NCBI GenBank assembly: GCA_021799495.1
Contig: JAJZAI010000032.1
Location: 1 to 40,053 of the forward strand
Source of the DNA: Deltaproteobacteria bacterium
GTDB taxonomy: Bacteria; Desulfobacterota; Binatia; Binatales; Binataceae
DNA length: 40,053 nucleotides
Reading direction: 5' to 3'
In this document: positions 8,133 to 16,612 of the stretch, piece after piece
Layout: each line of letters opens with the position of its first letter
Numbering within the stretch: the first letter of the stretch is position 1
Notes under the pieces: model-generated
Seen by the model: only the letters and a program-made list of their open reading frames with translations
The model's database searches: none
Told to the model about the DNA's origin: nothing
Position numbers and translations under genes: made by a program

Positions 8133-9344
8133 ATGATTCCGCGTTCAGCCAGCGCCGATTCGTTTCGGCTGATTGCGACGCGCGCGATGCGCGGACTGGC
8201 CGACGGAGCCGTCAGCGTAATCCTGCCCAGCTATCTTTCCGCGATCGGCTTCAGCGCCACGCGCATCGGCGCGATCGTGTTCGGCACTTTGATCGGTTCC
8301 GCGGCCCTCACGCTCTGGATCGGTCTTGCGGCCAATCGTATCGGCCGCCGCCGCGTGCTGCTCGGCGCGGCTCTGTTGATGATCGCGACCGGGGCCGGAT
8401 TCGCGTCGGTGACCGCTTTCTGGCCGCTGTTCGCGATCGCGGTCGCCGGCACGCTCAATCCCTCCGCCGGCGACGTGAGCCTGTTCCTGCCGATCGAACA
8501 GGCGGCGCTTGCCGAGACCGTCGCCGCGCGGGAAATGACCAGCGTCTTCTCGATTTATAATGTCGCCGGCGCGGGCGCGGGCGCGATCGGCGCCCTGATG
8601 AGCGGCCTGCCGGCGCTGGCGGCGCGCCGCCTCCATCTGCCGCTCACCCTGGCGGAGCGCTACGCTTTCGTCTTCTACGCGTCGATCGGCGCGCTGGCCG
8701 CGCTGGTCTATCTTGCGATGACTCCCGCGATCGAGCGCGAACCGCCCGCCAACGGCGTGAGACCGCTCGAAAAATCGCGCGGCATCGTGATTCGGCTCTC
8801 CGCGCTGTTCTGCCTCGACGCGTTCGGCGGCGGCCTTGCGATTCAATCGCTGCTCGCGCTCTGGCTGTTCCGCCGTTTCCATCTGTCATTGCAGTCCGCC
8901 GGATGGTTTTTCTTTTTCGCGGGACTGCTCGGCGCGGCATCGCAACTGCTCTCGCCGCGCGTCGCGGCGCGCTTCGGACGGATCAACACGATGGCGTGGA
9001 CGCACATCCCCGCCAACCTTTGCCTCATGATCGCCGGCGCGATGACCGACGCGCGTTTCGCGATCGCGTTTCTGCTGGCGCGCGCCTCGATGTCATCGAT
9101 GGACGTGCCGGCGCGGCAATCCTACGTGATGGCGGTGGTTCCTCCCGAAGAGCGCGCCGCCGCCGCCAGCGTCACCAACGTGCCGCGGAGCCTGGCCAGT
9201 GCGCTCGCGCCGCTGCCCGCCGGCGCCCTGCTCGAAGCGTCGCCGTTCGGCTGGCCGCTCGTGCTGGGCGGCCTCTGCAAGCTGATTTACGACGGATTGC
9301 TGCTCGCGCGGTTTCGCGCGGTCAAGCCCGAGGACGAACTCTGA
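8133..9344 (+). CDS. Major facilitator superfamily transporter
   Basis: 403-residue inner-membrane transporter with about 12 hydrophobic segments. The loop between helices 2 and 3 carries the MFS signature in the form GLAANRIGRRRVLL. The start at ATG 8133 (MIPRSASADSFRLIATRAMRGL) puts a short cytoplasmic tail before helix 1; the frame is open upstream, but that stretch is polar and unlike a transporter. The protein resembles the MFS gene at 13880-15217 along its first half (LIATRAMRGL versus LIASRAVRGL, and similar helix 4-5 loops), so both belong to one subfamily, whose substrate I cannot name. It is divergent from the ilvA group and converges on the MerR/TPR gene. Confidence 0.88.
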   Translation: MIPRSASADSFRLIATRAMRGLADGAVSVILPSYLSAIGFSATRIGAIVFGTLIGSAALTLWIGLAANRIGRRRVLLGAALLMIATGAGFASVTAFWPLFAIAVAGTLNPSAGDVSLFLPIEQAALAETVAAREMTSVFSIYNVAGAGAGAIGALMSGLPALAARRLHLPLTLAERYAFVFYASIGALAALVYLAMTPAIEREPPANGVRPLEKSRGIVIRLSALFCLDAFGGGLAIQSLLALWLFRRFHLSLQSAGWFFFFAGLLGAASQLLSPRVAARFGRINTMAWTHIPANLCLMIAGAMTDARFAIAFLLARASMSSMDVPARQSYVMAVVPPEERAAAASVTNVPRSLASALAPLPAGALLEASPFGWPLVLGGLCKLIYDGLLLARFRAVKPEDEL

Positions 9345-9359
9345 CGCCGCCGGCCGCGC

Positions 9360-10205
9360 TCAACCGCCGCCGCGGCAAAGATGGTCGAGCGTCACCAGAT
9401 GGCGTTCGGCGTCGCGCCGCCGGCCCGCGCTTTCGTAAAGTTCGGCGAGGTTGCGATGCGCTTCGATCGAAAGCGGGTCGCATTGCGCCGCGCGCTCGAA
9501 GCATTGCAGCGCGTTTTCAACGTCGTCGCGCCGGCGATAGAGCGCGCCGAGCCTGAGGTTCACTTCGGCGTTGGCGGGCGCGAGCACCGCGGCGCCCAGC
9601 AAATGGCGCATGGCTCCGATCAGGTCGCCTTCGCCCTCCAGCAGCGCCGCCATCCGCAGATGCGCCGCGAAATCGCGCGGCTCGCGTTCGAGAAATTCGC
9701 TGTGGAGTTTCAGCGCGCGCAGCGGATCGGATTCCGCCAGGCGCCGCGCCTCTTCGAACCGTTCGCGCACCCGCGCCGGCCCAAACCCATCTTCGACCTT
9801 GCCCGCCGCCCGCCGCCCGCCGAAGCGCAGCAGCAACTGGCCGGTTTCGATCTCGAACAGCGCGTCGCCCTCGCGCATCACGATGCGGCCGTCGTCGTTG
9901 TGGAGCTTGAGCGCACGCGGAGACGGCTGGGCCGCTTCGGCGCCGCGCGCCTCGTCAACGCATCGCTTGAGCGCGCCGAGCCGCCGCCGCGGCGGGAGCA
10001 GCTCCTTCGCCATCCGCATCAGCAGCAGATCGTTGAAATCGAAACGGAAACGCCGGCCGCGCGCCGCCGATGGCGCCACCAGCCGCCGCTTCACCCAATA
10101 ACGGATTCGATCCGGAGAAACCGCAAGAATGCGCGCCGCCGCGCGCGTCGAAAAGGTCTGCCGTTCCAGAATTCCGCTTCCGTCCGCCGTCGCCGCCACG
10201 CGCAC
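9360..10205 (-). CDS. MerR-like HTH / TPR fusion protein
   Basis: 281-residue cytoplasmic protein. Residues about 16-55 form a MerR-type winged helix-turn-helix (FSTRAAARILAVSPDRIRYWVKRRLV), followed by a linker with FNDLLLMRMAKEL. Residues about 150-275 form TPR-like helical repeats: LKLHSEFLEREPRDFAAHLRMA, HLLGAAVLAPANAEVNLRLGA and ALQCFERAAQCDPLSIEAHRNLAEL. The likely role is a DNA-binding regulator whose activity depends on protein-protein contacts through the TPR part. No effector-binding MerR C-terminal domain is visible. The start is GTG 10205 with no clear ribosome binding site, so it could be slightly shorter. It lies 66 bp downstream of ribH on the same strand. Confidence 0.82.
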   Translation of the reverse strand: MRVAATADGSGILERQTFSTRAAARILAVSPDRIRYWVKRRLVAPSAARGRRFRFDFNDLLLMRMAKELLPPRRRLGALKRCVDEARGAEAAQPSPRALKLHNDDGRIVMREGDALFEIETGQLLLRFGGRRAAGKVEDGFGPARVRERFEEARRLAESDPLRALKLHSEFLEREPRDFAAHLRMAALLEGEGDLIGAMRHLLGAAVLAPANAEVNLRLGALYRRRDDVENALQCFERAAQCDPLSIEAHRNLAELYESAGRRRDAERHLVTLDHLCRGGG

Positions 10206-10271
10206 GAGTATAGAAAGAGGTTATCGAACCAGCAACGCGCCGCGATGCAGATTTCTTAACAGGCGCTCGGA

Positions 10272-10682
10272 CTAATCCAGTTCCTTGAGCCCGCGAATCA
10301 TCCGCACGACCGATTCCACCGCGTACTTGGCGTTATCGATCCGATCGAGCGCCTGCATCCGGTCCATCCCCGGCCCGGTCACGCCCAGGCCGACCGGCTT
10401 GTCGAATTCGAGCGCGAGATCGACCGCCGCTCCCGCCGTCGCGCCCGCGATCAGCTCGTCGTGTCCGGTGTCGCCCTTGATCACCGCGCCGATCATCACG
10501 ACGCCATCCACGTCCTTGCGCTTGAGCAGCTTCTTGACCGCCAGCGGCATGTCGAAAACGCCCGGCACATGGACCATCCGGACGACTTCGGCGCCGAGGA
10601 ATTCGGCGTGCCGGCGCGCCCGCTCGGCCATCAGCGACGTCACGTCGAAGTTGAAGTCCGCAACCACCAGCGCGATTTTCAA
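10272..10682 (-). CDS. ribH: 6,7-dimethyl-8-ribityllumazine synthase, archaeal-like type
   Basis: Penultimate riboflavin enzyme: condenses 5-amino-6-ribitylamino-uracil with dihydroxybutanone phosphate. The 136-residue chain has [63 protein letters not shown] (catalytic His region) and [19 protein letters not shown]. The last block and the [14 protein letters not shown] stretch closely match methanogen RibH, whereas usual bacterial enzymes have EIP...A.....A and GVLT...EQA. It overlaps the end of hisF by 4 bp (ATGA), so it is the last gene of hisH-hisF-ribH. No other rib genes are in the window. The assignment is strong; the archaeal affinity is from memory of family motifs and should be tested in a tree. 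Confidence 0.88.
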   Translation of the reverse strand: MKIALVVADFNFDVTSLMAERARRHAEFLGAEVVRMVHVPGVFDMPLAVKKLLKRKDVDGVVMIGAVIKGDTGHDELIAGATAGAAVDLALEFDKPVGLGVTGPGMDRMQALDRIDNAKYAVESVVRMIRGLKELD

Positions 10683-11479
10683 TTGGCGCTCCTTTCCATC
10701 TCCGGCGCGTCGCGCACTTCGACTCCGTGCGCGCGCAAATACCGCTTCAACGCCGGTATCGGATATTCCCCATAGTGGACGATCGAGGCGACGATCGCCG
10801 CGTCCGCCCCTCCCGCCGTGAATCCTTCCAGCAGATGGCGCGGTTCGCCCGCGCCGCCCGAAGCGATTACCGGAATTCCTACCCCATCCGCAATCATCCG
10901 CGTGATTTCAAGATCGTAGCCGGACTTCGCGCCGTCCTGATCGATCGAATTGATGCACAGTTCGCCCGCGCCCAGCGCTTCGCCTTCGCGCGCCCAGTTG
11001 AACGCGTCGCGCCCGGTGGGCGTGCGTCCGCCGTCGATCACCACTTCGCATCCCGAGGGAAATTCCGCGCTGGCCGGCCGCCGCTTCACCTGCATCGAGA
11101 GCACGATGCACTGGCTGCCGAAAGCGCGCGCACCCTCCGCGATAATCCGCGGATTGCGCACCGCGCCCGAGTCGATCGAAACCTTCTCGGCGCCCGCCAG
11201 CAGCGTCGCGCGCATATCCTCGACGGTGCGCAGGCCGCCGCCGACGCTGAACGGAATAAAAATCTCGCGCGCGACCGCGCGCACCACCTCGAGCATGATG
11301 CCGCGCCGCTCGTTCGACGCCGTGATGTCGTAAAAGACGATTTCGTCGGCGCCCTGCTCGTAGTAATAGCGCGCCATCGCCACCGGATCGCCGACGTCGA
11401 CGTTGTTCAGGAACTGCACGCCCTTGGTGACCTTGCCGTTGCGCACGTCAAGGCACGGAATTATCCGCTTCGCCAGCAT
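10679..11479 (-). CDS. hisF: Imidazole glycerol phosphate synthase cyclase subunit
   Basis: The HisF half of the HisH-HisF complex, which uses ammonia from HisH to convert PRFAR to imidazole glycerol phosphate and AICAR. It is a 266-residue (beta/alpha)8 barrel with [19 protein letters not shown] (catalytic Asp of CLDV at about residue 11), [42 protein letters not shown] and [10 protein letters not shown] phosphate loops. Where the second catalytic Asp normally lies (about residue 130, in IDAKR or MDVKR), this protein reads LSMQVKRRP, so Gln appears to replace it. All other signature elements are present. It is flanked 4 bp away by hisH and overlaps ribH by 4 bp. Confidence 0.95.
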   Translation of the reverse strand: MLAKRIIPCLDVRNGKVTKGVQFLNNVDVGDPVAMARYYYEQGADEIVFYDITASNERRGIMLEVVRAVAREIFIPFSVGGGLRTVEDMRATLLAGAEKVSIDSGAVRNPRIIAEGARAFGSQCIVLSMQVKRRPASAEFPSGCEVVIDGGRTPTGRDAFNWAREGEALGAGELCINSIDQDGAKSGYDLEITRMIADGVGIPVIASGGAGEPRHLLEGFTAGGADAAIVASIVHYGEYPIPALKRYLRAHGVEVRDAPEMERSAN

Positions 11480-11483
11480 CGCG

Positions 11484-12104
11484 TCAGAAGTCCGTCCGGC
11501 AGAAATTATCCAGCATCCTGAGCCCCATCGGACCGCTCTTCTCCAGATGGAACTGCGTCGCCATCACGTTGCCGCGCGCGATCGCCGCGGTGAAAACCAC
11601 GCCGTGGTCGCTGGTCGCGATCGTCACGGCCGGGTCGACGGGCACGGGATAATAGGAATTGACGAAATAAAAATGCGAGTTGTCGGGCACGCCCGCGAAC
11701 AGCGGATGCGGCCGCGTCTGGCGCACCCGGTTCCATCCGATTTGCGGCGCCTTGAGGGGACGGCCGTCCACCGCATGCGGAAAACGCACGACGCGGCCCG
11801 GTATGATTCCGAGGCAGCCGGCGGCGTCCTCCTCGCTGCGCTCGAACAGCACCTGAATTCCGATGCAGATGCCGAGAAACGGCTTGCCCGCGCCGATCAC
11901 GTCGTCGCGCAGAACCCGATCGAGGCCGAGATTGCGGAGATTTTCCATCGTCGCGCCGGCCGCGCCGACGCCGGGCAGGATCACCCGGTCGGCCGTGCGG
12001 ATCGCCTCGGGCCGATCGGTGATTTCCGAACGATGGCCCAGATGGCCGAGCGCGCTGGCGACGCTGGTCAGGTTTCCGGCCCGGTAATCAACGATGGCGA
12101 TCAT
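11484..12104 (-). CDS. hisH: Imidazole glycerol phosphate synthase glutaminase subunit
   Basis: Class I glutamine amidotransferase that releases ammonia from glutamine for HisF. The 206-residue protein starts [20 protein letters not shown] and has the oxyanion strand ILPGVGAAG, the nucleophile elbow [13 protein letters not shown] (Cys at about residue 78) and the His-Glu pair in [12 protein letters not shown] near the C-terminus; Leu replaces the usual Pro of HPEKS. The start ATG at 12102-12104 has GGAG 8 nt upstream. An in-frame extension to 12266 exists but is unlike the family. It is the first gene of the hisH-hisF-ribH operon. Confidence 0.95.
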   Translation of the reverse strand: MIAIVDYRAGNLTSVASALGHLGHRSEITDRPEAIRTADRVILPGVGAAGATMENLRNLGLDRVLRDDVIGAGKPFLGICIGIQVLFERSEEDAAGCLGIIPGRVVRFPHAVDGRPLKAPQIGWNRVRQTRPHPLFAGVPDNSHFYFVNSYYPVPVDPAVTIATSDHGVVFTAAIARGNVMATQFHLEKSGPMGLRMLDNFCRTDF

Positions 12105-12799
12105 GCGCGTAACTCCAGGTGGCGAATCATAGCGGCATCGCGCCCGCCAAAACACGCTCCACCTGGCCTGATTATAGCCGATGGCGTCCCTGCCGGAGTA
12201 GCGCGGCAAATCATCGAATTGGCGCGCGCGGGCGCCGAGCCGAGCGCACGGATCGCCAAAATCCATCGCCGCTTCCGCGCAACCGCACCGCGCCGCTTTG
12301 CGGGACCTCCACCTCCTCTTGCCGGCATATTCGCCGCCTTCGGCTCTCCAGCGTCCGCTGCGAAAACCCCGGCTTTCGCCATAACCAATGCGACATAAAC
12401 TCTCTTTTGCCTGCTAAAAACACCATTGTCAAGTCGCTATTTCACAAGTTGATCTCGAAAATGCTGATACCATCTTTCTGAACTAGATAATATCCTAATA
12501 CCGCAAACACGCGGTCGCGCGCCTCAGCGGGAGACCGGGTGTGCGGATCATTTTTCGCAGTTCGTCGAAAACCGGCAGGATTTGACTTGAAAACGGACGC
12601 GACTGGATTCGCTCGAACTTCCATCGATGCCGATCTTGCCTATTTTCGGCGGTTGAGAAAGAATCGAGAATCCAAATTTGACAACGGAGATTGAAAATCC
12701 CGCCTTTCGATCGTTGGTACCAGCGAAACGCCTGCACGAGGATGCGAAATTACCAGGCGCCTGAGAAATTTAACTCATTTGCTTCACAAGAAGTATGAC
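12105..12799. other. Long intergenic stretch without a recognisable gene
   Basis: About 695 bases between the divergent hisH and the small anchored protein. The left half is GC-rich and gives only Arg/Ala-rich, compositionally biased open frames on both strands. The right half (about 12390-12799) is clearly more AT-rich, with short A and T runs, and probably carries the promoters of both neighbours. TTGACA occurs on the minus strand at 12427-12432 but no good -10 follows it. I see no RNA gene, repeat or IS end. Confidence 0.4.
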
Positions 12800-13297
12800 A
12801 TGGAACAGACGTCGGAATTGATCGATCGTATTGTGCAACTGGAACGCCAGCAGGCCGAGGTTCGACGAGTTAATCGACGGTTGGAGTTGCTGGCTGGAGC
12901 GTTGGCATTGTTGTTCGGTTCCGCGCTCGTCATGGGCCAAACAACCGCGGTGCATAGCGTGGAAGCCCGGCAATTTGTCTTGCGCGACAATGCAGGCATC
13001 GTGCGAGGCGCCATGGGTATTGGCGACAATGGCGCAGTCGGAATCAATTTGAATGATATAAAAGGCAGGCCGCGCATATCGTTGGATATTGCGTCAAATG
13101 GCACGCCGGGGCTCGACTTTTACGACGCTGCCGGCAAGCTTCGCGCGACCTTCGCACTGGGGCCGGAAGGAACGCCGGGATTGGGCTTGTACGATCCAAG
13201 CGGCAAGCTGCGCACGAGTCTTGATATTCCCGCGCCGCAAACTCCCGGACTGGCTTTCTATCATCCGAACGGCAAACCCGCCTGGGGCGCGCCCTAG
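12800..13297 (+). CDS. Membrane-anchored protein with C-terminal YDxxGKxR repeats
   Basis: 165 residues. An N-terminal charged, coiled-coil-like segment (MEQTSELIDRIVQLERQQAEVR) is followed by one membrane segment (LLAGALALLFGSALVMG, about residues 32-48). Beyond it lie four or five imperfect repeats of about 23-27 residues built on the pattern (F/L)xLxDxxGxxRxxL...GTPGLxxYD: GTPGLDFYDAAGKLRATFAL, GTPGLGLYDPSGKLRTSLDI and TPGLAFYHPNGKPAWG. They probably form a small beta-repeat domain outside the membrane. The open frame begins at TTG 12779, but ATG 12800 gives the better start. I know repeats of this style from unannotated bacterial proteins, but no function is established. Confidence 0.7.
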   Translation: MEQTSELIDRIVQLERQQAEVRRVNRRLELLAGALALLFGSALVMGQTTAVHSVEARQFVLRDNAGIVRGAMGIGDNGAVGINLNDIKGRPRISLDIASNGTPGLDFYDAAGKLRATFALGPEGTPGLGLYDPSGKLRTSLDIPAPQTPGLAFYHPNGKPAWGAP

Positions 13298-13339
13298 TCA
13301 ACGCCAGCCGGCGACAGTCAGCCAGTTCGTCTTAAAAGC

Positions 13340-13624
13340 ATGCGACGCTTAATCAAAATTACGTTCATTCTGCTGTTTCTGTCAGGGTTGTGCGGATGCA
13401 TGGGACCTGATTTCGGCTCAAGTTACGGCTATCCCTCGCTTGGTTACGCTCCCTATTCATACGGATGGCCGGCGTTTGGCGAAGGCTACGCTCCGAATTT
13501 CACAACATTCCATCCATGGGAGATACACCACGAGTTTGGCCACCAAGATAGCTTCTTCCATGAAGATCGTGGATTCGGCGGCTTTGGCGGCCGTTGGGGC
13601 GGCTTCCGCGGCGGTCGTCACTGA
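13340..13624 (+). CDS. Small Gly/Tyr/His-rich lipoprotein
   Basis: 94 residues. The N-terminus is a lipoprotein signal: charged MRRLIK, hydrophobic ITFILLFLSGLCG, then Cys at about residue 20 (lipobox SGLCGC). The mature part is low-complexity, rich in Gly, Tyr, Pro, Phe and His: SSYGYPSLGYAPYSYGWPAFGEGYAP, then a stretch with FHPWEIHHEFGHQDSFFH and a Gly/Arg tail (GFGGFGGRWGGFRGGRH). The His and aromatic residues could bind metal or surface polymers, which is inference. It lies 42 bp after the repeat protein on the same strand, so the two may form an operon. Confidence 0.7.
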   Translation: MRRLIKITFILLFLSGLCGCMGPDFGSSYGYPSLGYAPYSYGWPAFGEGYAPNFTTFHPWEIHHEFGHQDSFFHEDRGFGGFGGRWGGFRGGRH

Positions 13625-13832
13625 CTGATAGATCGCCATTAGCTACAATGTTGGGCTAAAGCTCTTTTGATCGCTTGGCGTATCGACGCGTCGGGCGCTT
13701 CACGAAACTATATTGAGTCTCATTCTCTCTTTCATTTTAAAAATAGATAAACTCGCCACAGTGTAGTAGGTTTTCGCGACTAACTGTAGAATGCTTCCGA
13801 CAGTTTCCATCGAAGCCTGACGCGTCATTTCG

Positions 13833-13867
13833 CTGAAACGAAAGACGGCATAAGCCGTATCTTTCAG
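13833..13867 (+). promoter_or_regulatory. Hairpin in the leader just before the MFS start
   Basis: An inner stem ACGGC-ATAA-GCCGT (13845-13858) is enclosed by an outer stem CTGAAA/TTTCAG (13833-13838 with 13862-13867), ending 12 nt before ATG 13880. The gene has no clear Shine-Dalgarno sequence, so the hairpin could influence initiation. The remainder of the 13625-13879 gap is AT-rich and shows no gene. Confidence 0.35.
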
Positions 13868-13879
13868 TGGATTGGTTTT

Positions 13880-15217
13880 ATGCTGGACCCATTGAGGCCA
13901 ACCTCCGCGGCGGCCCCGACCGTCGAACGGCCCGCCGACGCGGCCGGAGTCAGGAATGATTCGGAAGTTCCGTCCGGAGCATCAAGAAAATATCGGCTAT
14001 CAGCATTGTCAATTCCCCGCTTGCTGATCGCCAGCCGCGCCGTGCGCGGCCTTGGGCAAGGCATGATGCTTGCCGATTTCGCGCTTTATCTGAAGGCGGT
14101 TGGGTGGAATGCCGCGGCAATCGGGATAGTTCTGGGGCTGGGCGCGCTGGGTGAAATCGGCGCCTGCATTTTTGTCGGATTGGCTGGCGACCGTGGAGCG
14201 AAGAAACGCCTTCTAATCCTTGGCGAGCTGTTGACTTTTGGAGCTTCGTGCCTGGCGGCGTATTCAGCTTCGACCGTGGCATTGGCCGCGGCGGCGCTGA
14301 TGGGCGGACTCGGCCAGCGTTCGAATGGTTCGCCCGGACCTTTTTCGCCATCTGAACAATCGTTGTTCGCGAATTCCTCGCCGGCTTTCCGTTGGGGAGA
14401 GGTGCTGAGTTTTAATTCCGCGATGGGCTTCGCGGGCCTCGGCGGGGGAGCATTGGCGGCAGGTCTATTGATCGGGCCAAACTCAGGCTCGGGGCATGCG
14501 CGGATATTCCGTCCCCTATTTATCTTCTCAGCATTCCTGTCGGTGGTGAATATCCTGTTGCTCAGCCAGATTTCCGAGCCGCGGCCAGAGCGACGGTCCA
14601 TCGCCACTACGGCGCGATCCCATCCCTCGGCACGTCAAAAGGAATCTCGTTCCCTGCGATTGCTGGTACTCATTAATCTTCTTAACGGAACAGCGATCGG
14701 CATGGCCGATCTTCTGGCGCCGTATTGGTTCGCGAGGCAATTTCACGTGCGACCGTTTTCCATCAGTATACTGATGGCGACGGTCTTTTTCCTGACCGCG
14801 ATGATGGCTTGCGCGATGGCGCTGTTAATCGCCCGCATGGGACATCTGAATCTGCTGCTTCAAAGCCAGTTTGTATCCGCCGCGTTCCTGCTCTTGCTCC
14901 CTTTAATCCCGGTCTATTGGCTGGCGTTCATCGTACTTGCAGTCCGCTATTCTCTAACGCGGTCTCCCGCGGGCGTGCGGCAAACACTAACGAATGATCT
15001 GGTTCGACGGCAAAATATCGCTCTTGCGACCAGCCTCAATGTTTCGTCGCTGCAAATCGGCCAACTATTTGCTCCCTATTTTGCGGGTCTCCTCCTGGAC
15101 CGGGGACAGGCGTTGGCGCCGTTTTTTATCGCCGGATCGTGCCAAGCCGCGGCGGTTGCGCTCTACAAGCGCTGTTTTCACGAACCCTCCATCGACGCGG
15201 AATGCGGCGCAATTTGA
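13880..15217 (+). CDS. Major facilitator superfamily transporter (second paralogue)
   Basis: 445-residue polytopic inner-membrane protein. An unusually long polar N-terminal tail (about 45 residues, to SALSIPRLLIASRAVRGLGQG) precedes helix 1. The MFS loop 2-3 signature reads GLAGDRGAKKRLLILG. About 12 hydrophobic segments follow, and the last loop includes RSPAGVRQTLTNDLVRRQNIALATSLN, which parallels VPARQSYVMAVVPPEERAAAAS in the other MFS gene at 8133-9344. The two are diverged paralogues. No clear ribosome binding site precedes the ATG; a hairpin does. Codon use is less GC-biased than in the flanking metabolic genes. Substrate unknown. Confidence 0.87.
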   Translation: MLDPLRPTSAAAPTVERPADAAGVRNDSEVPSGASRKYRLSALSIPRLLIASRAVRGLGQGMMLADFALYLKAVGWNAAAIGIVLGLGALGEIGACIFVGLAGDRGAKKRLLILGELLTFGASCLAAYSASTVALAAAALMGGLGQRSNGSPGPFSPSEQSLFANSSPAFRWGEVLSFNSAMGFAGLGGGALAAGLLIGPNSGSGHARIFRPLFIFSAFLSVVNILLLSQISEPRPERRSIATTARSHPSARQKESRSLRLLVLINLLNGTAIGMADLLAPYWFARQFHVRPFSISILMATVFFLTAMMACAMALLIARMGHLNLLLQSQFVSAAFLLLLPLIPVYWLAFIVLAVRYSLTRSPAGVRQTLTNDLVRRQNIALATSLNVSSLQIGQLFAPYFAGLLLDRGQALAPFFIAGSCQAAAVALYKRCFHEPSIDAECGAI

Positions 15218-15338
15218 GGATCTCCAATCTCAATACCACTCTTGCGGGACAATATAGGAATATCTGGCTGTTAATCGCGTATTTAGAAGCTTCACCGCCG
15301 CGCCCGCCGAGACGCTGGTGATTTGGCGCCGAATCAGA

Positions 15339-16595
15339 ATGAAGAACGATTTGTTAAGAGCGTTCGATCGCTGGCTTGCCCTGCCTTTGTGTTTTGTCGC
15401 GCGGTGGTTAAACCGTAATGCCACGCCGTCCGCACGAACGGATATTGGCGAAGCGCCGACAATATGTGTGGCGAAATTCGCCGGACTCGGGAGTATTCTC
15501 AATACAACGCCGCTGCTTCGGGCAGTTCGCCGCCGCTATCCGTCCGCACGCATCGTTTATTTGACGTTCGCAAAACACCGCGAACTGGTGCGGCGCATGG
15601 CTTTGATCGACGAATGTTTGTATATCGACGATCGATCGATCCAGTCTTTGGTCCGATCTTTTTTACTTGTGAATCGGCGGCTTCATGAGTTAAACGTTAA
15701 ATACTATCTAGATCTTCAATACTATAATCTATGCTATTTTTCCGCTCTCCTTGCGGTCTTGTGCGGCGCGTCGCGAACGATAGGTTTTTTTCGGCAGTCG
15801 AACCGGATTAAAAGCTGCTTTTTCACGCAAGCCATCTATTTCAACTCGTATCAACCGCTTCAGCGGATGTTTCGGGAAATGGCGCGTGCGGTCGGCGGCG
15901 ATTCCTGCGATCTCGTCACCGCCCGTGAGCGGTCGCTTGTGACCTTTCCGCAAGACCACGCGGAGATTAAAAGACTTTTATCCAGTTGGAATAATGGCCT
16001 GGAGCGATTGCTGGTGGTCAACGCGAACGCATCTTCCGTGCGCCTGGAACGGCGCTGGCCAAGAGAATCATTTGCCAGAACGGCTTCAGAATTGCTTGTC
16101 AGGCTCCCGGACCTGCGAGTCGCCCTGATTGGCACGGACGACGAACGAGACTACGTTGAGGAATTGTCGCTCATGATCGGAGGCTCCGATAAGCGAGTTT
16201 TGAATTTGGCCGGCATGCTTTCGTTGGGCGGACTCATTGCGCTGCTGAACGATGCCGATTGTTTGCTTACCAATGACACTGGTCCAATGCATGCGGCTTT
16301 TGCTTTAAAGACCCCCACCGTGGCCTTGTTCGGTCCTTCCAATCCACGCGACCAGATAGCGCAGGCGGACCTCCAAAAGACCATCATTTTTTACGGACAG
16401 GTTTTTTGCAGTCCATGTGTGCATTTTATTTCTCCCACGCCTTGCGGCGGAATTAATGCGTGTATGAGACAGATTTCGGTCTCGTCGGTCCGGGCCGCAT
16501 GTCTGGCGCTGCTTACGGGATCTCCGCCACGAGAGATCATTGACGCCTGGTCGCAACCACTTTCCCATGAGCGGACAGTGGAATTCGTCTCATAA
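15339..16595 (+). CDS. Glycosyltransferase family 9 (heptosyltransferase-like)
   Basis: Cytoplasmic-face GT-B glycosyltransferase that likely adds heptose or a similar sugar from a nucleotide donor to a surface glycolipid. Of 418 residues, the N-terminal Rossmann half has ICVAKFAGLGSILNTTPLLRAV (acceptor side) and the C-terminal half has LLTNDTGPMHAAFALKTPTV and ALFGPSNPRDQ, the family 9 signature for donor binding. ANASSVRLERRWPRESFA stands where the family has the substrate loop with a conserved Lys/Arg. A Cys-rich tail segment (FCSPCVHFISPTPCGGINAC) is seen in several family 9 enzymes. The start could be ATG 15339 or GTG 15318; neither has a good ribosome binding site. The gene is lower in GC than its surroundings. 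Confidence 0.85.
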   Translation: MKNDLLRAFDRWLALPLCFVARWLNRNATPSARTDIGEAPTICVAKFAGLGSILNTTPLLRAVRRRYPSARIVYLTFAKHRELVRRMALIDECLYIDDRSIQSLVRSFLLVNRRLHELNVKYYLDLQYYNLCYFSALLAVLCGASRTIGFFRQSNRIKSCFFTQAIYFNSYQPLQRMFREMARAVGGDSCDLVTARERSLVTFPQDHAEIKRLLSSWNNGLERLLVVNANASSVRLERRWPRESFARTASELLVRLPDLRVALIGTDDERDYVEELSLMIGGSDKRVLNLAGMLSLGGLIALLNDADCLLTNDTGPMHAAFALKTPTVALFGPSNPRDQIAQADLQKTIIFYGQVFCSPCVHFISPTPCGGINACMRQISVSSVRAACLALLTGSPPREIIDAWSQPLSHERTVEFVS

Positions 16596-16612
16596 ATATC
16601 GTCCAGGCCGGA

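Noticed and set aside
12101-12388. 95-codon minus-strand frame upstream of hisH
   Set aside because: Ala/Gly/Arg-rich low-complexity translation, no ribosome binding site, overlaps the hisH start.
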